The position numbers and the translations under genes were made by a program. 64,000 nt of DNA from Pseudomonadota bacterium (lineage in GTDB: Bacteria; Pseudomonadota; Alphaproteobacteria; Rhizobiales; Rhizobiaceae), in assembly GCA_023404095.1 (NCBI GenBank), contig JAEYDD010000030.1:1-64000 (forward strand), in the 5' to 3' direction. The notes beneath the pieces are model-generated. The model was not told where the DNA came from and did not search any database. It was given only the letters and a program-made list of their open reading frames with translations. Position 1 is the first letter of the stretch. Each line of letters starts with the position of its first letter. This document shows, piece after piece, positions 49,748-57,558 of this stretch.

Positions 49748-52002
49748 ACGTGCCGGCGAAGCTTTTCTTGTCGCGCCGATCGTTTCTGCGGTCGAGCGGA
49801 GTTGCAGTTGCGTTCTCGATGGTTTCGCCAGCGCTGGCTCAGCTTGCCGGCGGCGGTGAGGGCGGCGCAGGCCCGGCTGTGCTGGCTCCGGAGCTCCCCG
49901 GCAGCTTGAAGTCCTGGCCTTACCTCGATTCCTGGATCCAGCTCGATGGGCGGGGGTTTGCTACCGTCTTCACGGGAAAGGCCGAGCTCGGTCAGGGCAT
50001 CCGCACCGCTCTGCTTCAGGTCGCCGCCGAGGAGCTGGATCTGCCGCCGGCTCATGTCGATCTCGTCACCGTCGATACCGCGCTTACGCCGGATGAAGGC
50101 CTGACCGCCGGCAGCCATTCCATGCAGGACAGCGGAACGGCAATCCGCAACGCCGCCGCGAATGTGCGGATGCTGCTGCTTCGGCATGCAGCAGCCTTGC
50201 TTGCAGTGCCCGCCGAGCAGCTCACGACGGGTGGCGACGGAACCGTTCGTGCCCCCGGCGGGCGATCGCTCGGCTATGGTGAGGTGGCGGCCCGCCTTTC
50301 GCTTCATGTCGAGGCGGTCGCAAATGCACCCCTCCGCACGAAGTCGGAATTCCGTACCATGGGGAAGGACTATCCGCGGGTCGACATTCCGGCGAAGACA
50401 ACCGGCGGCGCTGCCTTCATCCAGGACATGCGCCTTCCGGGCATGCTGCATGCCCGTGTCATTCGGGGACCAAGCGAGCGCACGCGGCTGACGCTGCCGT
50501 CGCGGACCGAGGTCGAGGCAATGCCGGGCGTGTTCCGTTTCGTTCGCGACGGGGATTTCGCTGCAGTGCTGTCCGAGCGTGAATGGGACGCGGTCAAAAC
50601 GATGCGGGCCCTGCAGGCGTCCCCCTATGAGCGCGTCGGACCCGCCTTCCCGACAGGAAGCGTCGTCGATACGCTGAAGAGCCTGCCGTCGAGCGACATC
50701 GTCATTCTCGATGTCGCCAGCCCGGCGCAGGCGCCGGTCCGCCGTGCGGCTGGTCGGTATACGCGCCACTGGATCAGCCACGGGTCGATCGGCCCGTCCT
50801 GCGCGGTCGCCTGGCTGAAGGACGACATGCTCACGATCTGGACCCACAGCCAGGGCACGTTCGACGTGCGGCGTGTCGCGGCGCAATTGCTGGATCGCCC
50901 GATTGAGAAAATCCGGGCAATCCATGTCGAAGGTGCGGGCTGCTACGGTCAGAACGGTGCGGACGACGTCGCGGCGGAAGCGGCCTTCCTGGCGATGGCC
51001 GTTCCCGGCCGCCCGGTCAGACTCCAGTGGATGCGCGAACAGGAGTTCGGCTGGGAACCGCTTGGCCCCGGCATGGTGACGGAGCTGGAAGCCGCCCTCG
51101 ATGCCGGCAACCGCATCGTCAGCTGGAAGCACGACGTCTGGAGCAATCCGCACAACAACCGGCCGGTCGGCGCAGGCGGCGTGCTTATCGGCAACGAGAT
51201 CAGCACGCCCTTTGCAAAGCCGCAGGGAAAGCCGATCCCCATGCCCGAGGGTGACGGCAGTCGCAATTCCAACCCGCTTTACGCCCTGCCGAACATGAGC
51301 GTGAACTATCATTTCATCGAGGACATGCCGATCCGGGTTTCGGCGCTCCGCTCGCTTGGAGCGCATCTGAACGTGTTCTCGATCGAAAGCATGTTCGACG
51401 AGCTGGCCCTTGCAGGCGGCGTCGACCCGCTGGACCTGCGCCTCAACCATATGGCCGATGAACGGGCGCGCACCGTCATGCTGGCGGCGAGCGAAGCGTT
51501 CGGATGGCGTGCGCGCGCCAAACGCGGTCCGTTCCATGGGTTCGGGATGGCCTTCGCCCGCTACAAGAACCTGGGTGCGTACTGTGCGGTTTGCATGGAA
51601 ATCGTGGTGGACCAGAACACCGGCCTGATCACGGTGGAGCGCGTGCAGGCTGCGGCTGACTGCGGGGAGATCGCCAGCCCCGACGGGGTGCGAAACCAGA
51701 TCGAGGGCGCCATCATCCAGTCCTTGAGTTGGTGCACGCGCGAGGAGGCCACCAATGACGAGACGCTGAGAACGAGCTTCGATTGGAGCGCATATCCCAT
51801 CTTCCGCTTCGGCGACGTTCCGAAGGGTATTGACGTCATTGCCGTGGAACGGCCGGGTCAGCCCTTCCTCGGAGTGGCCGAATGCGGTCAGGGGCCGGCA
51901 TCCGCCGCGCTCGCCAATGCCCTCGCCGACGCAACGGGCGTTCGCTTCCGCGACATGCCGATCACGCCGGAGGTTGTGCGCAAGGCAATCGTCACCCTTT
52001 GA
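49744..52002 (+). CDS. Molybdenum-cofactor subunit of a periplasmic hydroxylase/dehydrogenase (IorB-like)
   Basis: Catalytic subunit of 752 residues. A Tat signal (SRRSFLRSSGVAVAF...ALAQ) sends the folded enzyme to the periplasm. Xanthine-dehydrogenase-type domains follow: FTGKAELGQGIRTALLQVAAEEL near 70-95, QDMRLPGMLHARVIRGP, GAGCYGQNGADDVAAEAAFLA and the C-terminal VAECGQGPASAALANA, where the active-site Glu is expected at the end. The type is isoquinoline 1-oxidoreductase/nicotinate dehydrogenase/membrane aldehyde dehydrogenase. ATG 49744 overlaps the 2Fe-2S stop. The adjacent FAD monooxygenase, of the dihydroxypyridine hydroxylase type, makes an N-heterocycle a good substrate candidate; an aldehyde is the alternative. 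Confidence 0.9.
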   Translation: MNVPAKLFLSRRSFLRSSGVAVAFSMVSPALAQLAGGGEGGAGPAVLAPELPGSLKSWPYLDSWIQLDGRGFATVFTGKAELGQGIRTALLQVAAEELDLPPAHVDLVTVDTALTPDEGLTAGSHSMQDSGTAIRNAAANVRMLLLRHAAALLAVPAEQLTTGGDGTVRAPGGRSLGYGEVAARLSLHVEAVANAPLRTKSEFRTMGKDYPRVDIPAKTTGGAAFIQDMRLPGMLHARVIRGPSERTRLTLPSRTEVEAMPGVFRFVRDGDFAAVLSEREWDAVKTMRALQASPYERVGPAFPTGSVVDTLKSLPSSDIVILDVASPAQAPVRRAAGRYTRHWISHGSIGPSCAVAWLKDDMLTIWTHSQGTFDVRRVAAQLLDRPIEKIRAIHVEGAGCYGQNGADDVAAEAAFLAMAVPGRPVRLQWMREQEFGWEPLGPGMVTELEAALDAGNRIVSWKHDVWSNPHNNRPVGAGGVLIGNEISTPFAKPQGKPIPMPEGDGSRNSNPLYALPNMSVNYHFIEDMPIRVSALRSLGAHLNVFSIESMFDELALAGGVDPLDLRLNHMADERARTVMLAASEAFGWRARAKRGPFHGFGMAFARYKNLGAYCAVCMEIVVDQNTGLITVERVQAAADCGEIASPDGVRNQIEGAIIQSLSWCTREEATNDETLRTSFDWSAYPIFRFGDVPKGIDVIAVERPGQPFLGVAECGQGPASAALANALADATGVRFRDMPITPEVVRKAIVTL

Positions 52003-52897
52003 GGGGCGAGACGCCCGCCTCGGCCAGCGCCTGGCGCAGGGCTGAGATGAAAACACGCACCTTGGGCAGGACAAGGCGGGCGGTCGGATAAACGGCCCAG
52101 ATGTTCAATGTTTCGGGTTGCGCGTCGGCCAGCTCGATTTGAACCAGCCTGCCGGACGCGAGGTCGTCACTGACGTTCCAGCGGGACAGCAGCGCGATGC
52201 CGCCGCCGGCAAGGCACACGGACAGGCAGGCGGCGATGCTGCTGGAGGAGAAGCGCGCATTGACGCGGACATGCCTGTCGCTCTTTGCGCTTGCGAACGT
52301 CCAGTGCGTGACGCCGTCCAGCGGCAGGCAGTCGTGTGCCGAAAGCGCGTCGAGCGAAGCAGGCGTTCCCCGTGCCGCCAGATAGCCGGGGCTTGCGACA
52401 AGGAGGCGCGGGTTGTCGGCAAGCTTCTGCGCAACGAGGCTGCTGTCGCGAAGTCTGGCAATGCGGATCGCAAGATCCGTGCCGGTGGCGACGAGATCGG
52501 GCAAGGCATCGGTAAGGTCAAGTGCGATGCGCAGCTCGGGATGGCGGGCAAGCAGGCCGGGCACGACAGGTGCGACGAATCGCAGGCCGAAGGCGACGGG
52601 CACGGAGACGCGCAGCAGGCCGGCGGCGCCGCGGCTGTCGGAGCGCATCCTGGCGAGCGCCTCGTCGCCGTTCTCGACCATCGCCCGGGCGAAAGGCAGG
52701 AAGGTTTCTCCCTCCGGCGTCAAAGAGAGGGCGCGCGTGGTCCGATGCAGCAGCCTGACGCCAAGTGAAGCCTCGAGCGCGGCAAGTCGCCGGCTCGCCA
52801 TCATGGCCGTGATCCCAAGCCGACGTGCGGCAGCCGCGAGGCTGCCAGCCGAAACGGCAACGCAGAAGACGCGGACATCGTCGAGGTTCACTATCAA
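51992..52897 (-). CDS. LysR-family transcriptional regulator
   Basis: Regulator of 301 residues with the LysR helix-turn-helix at 1-60 (VRVFCVAVSAGSLAAAARRLGITAMMASRRLAALEASLGVRLLHRTTRALSLT) and a substrate-binding domain of the CrgA-like group (FGLRFVAPVVPGLLARHPELRIALDLTD). It is convergent with the molybdenum subunit (11-base overlap of the 3' ends) and divergent from the MFS/monooxygenase operon, so it most likely controls the latter and possibly the dehydrogenase too. Confidence 0.92.
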   Translation of the reverse strand: MIVNLDDVRVFCVAVSAGSLAAAARRLGITAMMASRRLAALEASLGVRLLHRTTRALSLTPEGETFLPFARAMVENGDEALARMRSDSRGAAGLLRVSVPVAFGLRFVAPVVPGLLARHPELRIALDLTDALPDLVATGTDLAIRIARLRDSSLVAQKLADNPRLLVASPGYLAARGTPASLDALSAHDCLPLDGVTHWTFASAKSDRHVRVNARFSSSSIAACLSVCLAGGGIALLSRWNVSDDLASGRLVQIELADAQPETLNIWAVYPTARLVLPKVRVFISALRQALAEAGVSPLKG

Positions 52898-52989
52898 AAT
52901 CCGTTATACAGGCCGAACATACAAGAGCAGTACATCCCATTTCGATAAAGTTCTAGATCTCGCGCATCGCTTTCTTCAGCCAGAAAGGC

Positions 52990-54210
52990 ATGAAAATGGA
53001 TATGAAAATCTCGACCGCGGATGCGGACGCCTCGCATGGTGGCGTCGGGCGGCTTGCCCTTCTTGCCATGGCCACGGCCGGCGGTATCGCGGTGGCGAAC
53101 ATCTACTACAACCAGCCCATGCTTGGCCTTATCGAGGCGGAGTTCCAGCATCAGACGATTACGGGGCTTATTCCCACAGCGACGCAGCTCGGCTACGCGC
53201 TGGGTCTCTTCCTGCTGCTGCCGCTGGGAGATCTCGTTCACCGCCGCCCGCTGATCATCGGCCAGTTCGTCCTGCTGGCGGCGACGCTTCTGCTTGCGGC
53301 GCTGGCGCCAACCGCCTGGCTTCTCGTCGCCGCATCGTTTCTCGTCGGTTCAGCCTCTACCGTCGCACAGCAGATCGTCCCCTTTGCCGCTTCGCTTGCC
53401 GTTCCTGAAAAGCGCGGCGCCACGATCGGCACCGTGATGGCGGGCGTTCTGTCCGGCATCCTGTTCAGCCGGACGCTGTCCGGTTTCGTCGGTCAGCATG
53501 CCGGATGGCGCGAGATGTTCTGGATCGGCGTGCCAATGGCGCTTGTCGCAGCGGCAATGATGTTCCTGACGCTGCCCCATCATCGCCCGGCATCGCGCAT
53601 GCGCTATCACATGGCGATGCGATCGCTCGTTCAGTTGTGGAAGCACCAGCCGTCCTTGAGAACGGCAACGCTCGTCCAGGCGGCGCTGTTCGCCTCGTTC
53701 ACGGCGTTCTGGACGATCCTGGCGCTCTATCTGCAGGGGCCGAGCTTCGATCTCGGCGCGGACGTCGCGGGTCTTTTCGGGATCGTCGGCGCCGTCGGCA
53801 TCTTTGCGGCACCTCTGGCCGGCAAGGTCGCCGATCGCCGTGGCCCCGGCTTCGTCGTCTGGATGGGCGCGGTGCTGGCCGCCGTCGCCTGGATCGTCTT
53901 CGGCCTCTGGTCGTCGCTGGCAGCCCTCGTCATCGGCGTGATCATTCTCGACTTCGGCATCCAGAGCGCTCTGGTCGCCAACCAGCACATCATCTACGCG
54001 ATCGATCCCGAGGCCCGCAGCCGCCTCAATACGATCTTCATGACGGGGATGTTCCTGGGCGGCGCATTCGGTTCCGCCTCGGCCACGGCTGCCTGGGGCT
54101 ATGGCGCATGGGCGGCCGTCAGCGCGCTGGGCGTGGTGTTCGCGCTGGTTGCGATCGGCATCAAGTTGGTGGCGCACAACCGTTCCGCCACCGTCGGAAA
54201 GACGCGTTGA
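52990..54210 (+). CDS. MFS transporter
   Basis: Twelve-helix major facilitator of 406 residues. The first helix has the ATAGGIAVANIYYNQPMLGLIEAEF pattern of a widespread MFS_1 subgroup with uncertain substrates, followed by the helix 2-3 loop GDLVHRRPLI. ATG 52990 and 52996 are both possible; AAAGG suits the second. It is divergent from LysR and directly followed by the FAD monooxygenase (10 bases), so it may import or export a substrate or product of that enzyme. Confidence 0.88.
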   Translation: MKMDMKISTADADASHGGVGRLALLAMATAGGIAVANIYYNQPMLGLIEAEFQHQTITGLIPTATQLGYALGLFLLLPLGDLVHRRPLIIGQFVLLAATLLLAALAPTAWLLVAASFLVGSASTVAQQIVPFAASLAVPEKRGATIGTVMAGVLSGILFSRTLSGFVGQHAGWREMFWIGVPMALVAAAMMFLTLPHHRPASRMRYHMAMRSLVQLWKHQPSLRTATLVQAALFASFTAFWTILALYLQGPSFDLGADVAGLFGIVGAVGIFAAPLAGKVADRRGPGFVVWMGAVLAAVAWIVFGLWSSLAALVIGVIILDFGIQSALVANQHIIYAIDPEARSRLNTIFMTGMFLGGAFGSASATAAWGYGAWAAVSALGVVFALVAIGIKLVAHNRSATVGKTR

Positions 54211-54220
54211 GGAGCGAGCG

Positions 54221-55333
54221 ATGAAAAGACTACGCGTGCGGGTCGTCGGCGGCTCCCTCGGCGGGCTCTTTGCCGCCATCCTGCTCCAGCGCGACGGCCA
54301 CGACGTCATTGTCTACGAGCGCTCCACCGCCGGGCTCGGCGGCCGGGGCGCCGGCCTGGTCGGGCAGCACGACCTGTATGACGTGCTCGGGCGCATCGGA
54401 TTGCGCGAACTCGCCCAGGTGGGAGTGGAAGCCTTCGAGCGCATCTATCTCGATGTCGACGGGCGGGTCTCGGGACGAATCCGCGCACCGCAGACGCAGA
54501 TCTCGTGGGACGTTCTCTATGAGGGCGTCTCCTCGATGCTGGCGCCGGGCAGCTATGTCCTCGGGCGCAAGGTGAGGCGCGTGGTCGATGGCGAACGCGA
54601 GGCGTCGATGATGTTTGCGGACGGCACGACCGAAACCGCGGATCTCGTCGTCGGTGCAGACGGGCTTGGCTCGGTCACGCGCGCTGCCGTCACCACGCTG
54701 ACGCAGAACGACTATGCCGGCTACGTCGCGTGGCGCGGGCTCATTCCGGAAGCAAAGCTCCCCTCCGGCAGCTCGATCCTGAAGGACCGCTTTGCGTTCT
54801 TCGTGACGACCGGCATCCATGTGCTCGGCTATCTCGTTCCCGGCCCGCATGGCGAGATGAAGCCGGGCGAGCGTCGCTACAACTGGGTGTGGTACCGGAA
54901 GGTTGCTGCCGGCGAGCTCGGAAGCCTGTTCACCGGCAGGGATGGAAGGACGAACCGCTTCTCGCTTCCACGCGGAGAACTGTCGGAAGACCGCCTCGAG
55001 GCGTTGCGGGCGGATGCGGCACGGCTGCTGCCACCGCAGTTCGCACTGGCCGTTGCGGCGGAAGACGAGCCGTCGATACAGGGCATCTTCGACTATCGCG
55101 CCGACAGGATGGCAGGCAACGCCGTCGCCCTTGTGGGGGACGCGGCCTTCGTCGTGCGGCCCCACACGGCGATGGGCGCCTCGAAGGCTGCGGGTGACGC
55201 AATGGCGCTTCGTGACAGCCTTTCCCGTTCGCAATCGGTCGACGAAGCCTTGCGGCGTTATGCTGCGTTGCGCATGCCCATCGGGGAAGACATCTCAAGC
55301 TACGGCCGCCGGCTGGGCGCTTCCGCACTCTGA
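54221..55333 (+). CDS. FAD-dependent monooxygenase, 2,6-dihydroxypyridine hydroxylase-like
   Basis: Single-component aromatic hydroxylase of 370 residues. The FAD motif is VRVVGGSLGGLFAAILLQRDGHDVIVYERS, with Ser in the second Gly position as in dihydroxypyridine hydroxylases. The second FAD motif is ALVGDAAFVVRPHTAMGASKAAGDA, and YAGYVAWRGLIPE and YNWVWYR are also features of that group. It starts ten bases after the MFS stop with GAGGAG upstream, in an operon divergent from LysR. The true substrate could be another electron-rich aromatic. A hairpin follows the stop. Confidence 0.88.
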   Translation: MKRLRVRVVGGSLGGLFAAILLQRDGHDVIVYERSTAGLGGRGAGLVGQHDLYDVLGRIGLRELAQVGVEAFERIYLDVDGRVSGRIRAPQTQISWDVLYEGVSSMLAPGSYVLGRKVRRVVDGEREASMMFADGTTETADLVVGADGLGSVTRAAVTTLTQNDYAGYVAWRGLIPEAKLPSGSSILKDRFAFFVTTGIHVLGYLVPGPHGEMKPGERRYNWVWYRKVAAGELGSLFTGRDGRTNRFSLPRGELSEDRLEALRADAARLLPPQFALAVAAEDEPSIQGIFDYRADRMAGNAVALVGDAAFVVRPHTAMGASKAAGDAMALRDSLSRSQSVDEALRRYAALRMPIGEDISSYGRRLGASAL

Positions 55334-55341
55334 CGCCGGCT

Positions 55342-55372
55342 GCAGGAGGAGAGGCACGTGCTCTCCTCCTGC
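55342..55372. terminator. Strong bidirectional hairpin after the monooxygenase gene
   Basis: Twelve-base perfect arms GCAGGAGGAGAG and CTCTCCTCCTGC with a seven-base loop that itself contains CACGTG. It begins nine bases after the stop codon. There is no long T tract on either side, so termination efficiency is uncertain. The arms are SD-like on one strand and anti-SD-like on the other. Confidence 0.65.
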
Positions 55373-55417
55373 TTGCGCCGATGGCACGGAAGCTGTTTTT
55401 GCACGGTATGCCGACGC

Positions 55418-55568
55418 GAAAGACCGCCCGGCGGCGGAGCCGGGCGGTCTGGCGGAGTCAGGGTCCGCGGGCTTCGGACGAGGGGGAGATCCAAAGCTCG
55501 GTAGCGGGGAGGGGAGTGCGCTACCGCCTCTCTTGAGGCTGAAACGAGATTACTACGGCGGGTGCTTC
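55418..55568 (-). ncRNA. Candidate CU-rich small regulatory RNA
   Basis: A minus-strand transcript of about 150 bases is predicted from a TATAAT at 55580-55575 to a terminator-like hairpin at 55450-55421. That hairpin has perfect 12-base arms AGACCGCCCGGC/GCCGGGCGGTCT and is followed by TTTCG. Upstream are hairpins GCCTC/GAGGC (55539-55526), CGGTAGCG/CGCTACCG (55526-55499) and GTCCG/CGGAC (55479-55463). The second has the loop CACTCCCCTCCC, and the stretch TCTCCCCCTC lies unpaired between the second and third. Exposed CU-rich anti-Shine-Dalgarno loops are typical of alphaproteobacterial trans-acting sRNAs such as the alpha-r14 type. No open frame with a ribosome site fits this segment. Family membership cannot be confirmed by eye. 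Confidence 0.55.
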
Positions 55569-55574
55569 TTCGAA

Positions 55575-55591
55575 ATTATACGGGGGTTTGC
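55575..55591 (-). promoter_or_regulatory. Shared promoter element of the candidate sRNA
   Basis: Minus strand GGGCAAACCCCCG directly precedes the -10 hexamer TATAAT (55580-55575). It differs by one or two bases from the elements at 19716 and 44893. There is no -35 match at 17 bases. It lies after the stop of the membrane-protein gene at 55628, and its only downstream product before the next hairpin is the sRNA candidate. Confidence 0.55.
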
Positions 55592-55627
55592 CCGGCATCA
55601 TACATGCGGATGGGGGGATGGGGCGGA

Positions 55628-56086
55628 TCATGCAAGCCGGGCTGTCACGCCAACCGCGAGGATCGCAGCCCCGGCGAAATCCGTCACCATGGCGAAGTTT
55701 TCCTTTGCGCTCCGGGCCCGGTTCATGGCGTGCTTTGCCCCTGCCAGCGCTAGGTAGAGGCCGCCGACCAGCCCCGCCGGGGCCACCCAACCGGGCATCA
55801 GCAGGCTCAAAGTTGCGACGAGCCCCATCGCCAGGTTGCCGCAGCCGATCTCGGTGACCAGCTTCTCGGCGTCCGGATCATCGATCCCGAATATGGTCTT
55901 GGCGGTGAAGGACGGCTGAAGCACCTGCTTGAAGCCGGCCAGCAGCAGCCTGATGCCGGCGGCCCAGAACACGAACCACTTGCCGACCAGAAACAGCAGG
56001 CCGGCGTCCGAGCCCGCCGCCCATTCCGAAAGGATGGACAGGACCGGAAGGACGAACATCAGTGCGGTGACAGCAACGAAATACAT
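55628..56086 (-). CDS. Small integral membrane protein (DUF6790-like)
   Basis: Hydrophobic protein of about 152 residues with four helices (MYFVAVTALMFVLPVLSILSEW, GLLFLVGKWFVFWAAGIRLLLAGFK, GCGNLAMGLVATLSLLMPGWV, FAMVTDFAGAAILAVGVTARL). The central loop contains FTAKTIFGIDDPDAEKLVTEIGCGN, a motif of a poorly characterised family. The start is uncertain: ATG 56086 begins at the first helix without a clear ribosome site, and an ATG at 56209 would add 41 polar residues but lies right beside a terminator. Function unknown. Confidence 0.7.
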   Translation of the reverse strand: MYFVAVTALMFVLPVLSILSEWAAGSDAGLLFLVGKWFVFWAAGIRLLLAGFKQVLQPSFTAKTIFGIDDPDAEKLVTEIGCGNLAMGLVATLSLLMPGWVAPAGLVGGLYLALAGAKHAMNRARSAKENFAMVTDFAGAAILAVGVTARLA

Positions 56087-56213
56087 CGGAAGGCTCAGCG
56101 TCAGGGACAGCGTTTTCCATCCTAGATTGCCGTGTCGGCTAAGCCAATGGCGGCTGCAGGAGCCGGGGTTCGTCCATTCGGTGGATCGCTGGCGTAGCGT
56201 TCCGGCCATGCCG

Positions 56214-56241
56214 CAAAAAAAACCCGCGGCATGCCGCGGGT
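56214..56241 (-). terminator. Rho-independent terminator of the carboxynorspermidine operon
   Basis: Palindromic stem ACCCGCGG/CCGCGGGT with centre CATG, followed on the minus strand by eight T (56222-56215). It lies 27 bases after the dehydrogenase stop. This is a textbook terminator and the strongest in the window. Confidence 0.9.
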
Positions 56242-56267
56242 CCGATCGTTCTTTTCGGTGACGTTGC

Positions 56268-57506
56268 TTATTCGAACAACGGGCGCTCCTGGCCGTTCTC
56301 GCGGATCCAGGTCGACAGGCCGATTTTGGCGAGCACGGAGAGGAAGGGCTTGGGCGCCAGTTCCTCGACGTTCGCCATATGCCTGACGTCCCACTCGCCG
56401 GTCGCGACCAGCATGGCCGCGGCGACCGGGGGAACGCCGGCGGTGTAGGAGATACCCTGGGAGCCGACCTCTTCGTAGGCTTCCTTGTGGTCCGCCACGT
56501 TGTAGATGAAGACCTCGCGTTCCTTGCCGTCCTTGATGCCCTTGACGAAGTCGCCGATGCAGGTCTTGCCGGTATATTCCGGTGCGAGCGACGCCGGGTC
56601 GGGCAGGCAGGCCTTGACGACCTTCAGCGGCACGACTTCCGAACCGTCGGCGAGCTTGACTGGCTGCTCGGAGAGAAGGCCGATCGACTTCAGGACGGTG
56701 AAGACGTTGATGTAGTGGTCGCCGAAGCCCATCCAGAAGCGCACGTCGGCGCCGTCCATGTTCTTGGCCAGCGAATGCACTTCGTCATGGCCGCAGAGAT
56801 AGGCGCGGCGGGTGCCGACGACCGGCAGGTCGTAATCCTTGCCGATCTCGAACATCTTGTTGACGTTCCATTCGCCGTTCTGCCACGAATAGACGACGCC
56901 GGTGAATTCGCGGAAGTTGATTTCCGGGTCGAAGTTGGTGGCGAAGTACTTGCCATGGCTGCCGGCGTTGATGTCGACGATGTCGACGTCCGTCACCTTG
57001 TCGAGGTACTCGTCCTTGGCGAGCCTGGCGTATGCGTTGACGACGCCCGGGTCGAAGCCGGCGCCGAGGATGGCGGTGATGCCCTTCTCCCGGCATTCGT
57101 CGGCGCGCTTCCACTCGTAGTTTCCGTACCAAGGAGGGGTCTCGCAGATCTTGTTCGGCTCTTCGTGGATGGCCGTGTCGATGTAGGCGACGCCGGTATC
57201 CATGCAGGCGCGCAGCACCGACATGTTGAGGAAGGCGGTGCCAACATTGATGACGATCTCGCAGCCCGTCTTCTTGATCAGCGCCTTCGTGGCCTCGATA
57301 TCGAGGGCATCCAAGGCATGGGCTTCGAGAACGCCCGGCTGTTTCATCGCCTTCTTTTCATGGACGGAGGCGATGATCGCATCGCACTTCGACTTCGTGC
57401 GCGAAGCGATGTGAATGTCGCCGAGGACGTCATTGTTCTGAGCGCACTTGTGCGCCACCACCTGGGCAACGCCACCCGCGCCGATGATGAGAACGTTCTT
57501 TTTCAT
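56268..57506 (-). CDS. Carboxynorspermidine dehydrogenase (saccharopine dehydrogenase family)
   Basis: NAD(P)H-dependent enzyme of 412 residues that would condense a diamine with aspartate semialdehyde to carboxy(nor)spermidine in the alternative polyamine pathway. The Rossmann motif is LIIGAGGVAQVVAHKC. Family segments include HIASRTKSKCDAI, GFDPGVVNAYA and DINAGSHGKYFATNFDPEINFREF, the last typical of this enzyme rather than of lysine-pathway saccharopine dehydrogenases. The decarboxylase gene lies 52 bases upstream in the same direction, which settles the role. Whether the product is spermidine, norspermidine or both is not visible. Confidence 0.93.
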   Translation of the reverse strand: MKKNVLIIGAGGVAQVVAHKCAQNNDVLGDIHIASRTKSKCDAIIASVHEKKAMKQPGVLEAHALDALDIEATKALIKKTGCEIVINVGTAFLNMSVLRACMDTGVAYIDTAIHEEPNKICETPPWYGNYEWKRADECREKGITAILGAGFDPGVVNAYARLAKDEYLDKVTDVDIVDINAGSHGKYFATNFDPEINFREFTGVVYSWQNGEWNVNKMFEIGKDYDLPVVGTRRAYLCGHDEVHSLAKNMDGADVRFWMGFGDHYINVFTVLKSIGLLSEQPVKLADGSEVVPLKVVKACLPDPASLAPEYTGKTCIGDFVKGIKDGKEREVFIYNVADHKEAYEEVGSQGISYTAGVPPVAAAMLVATGEWDVRHMANVEELAPKPFLSVLAKIGLSTWIRENGQERPLFE

Positions 57507-57558
57507 TTCGGGGTAAATCTCCTTGTACCCTTAGCTGTCGTAGCTGTGAATTTTGGCC

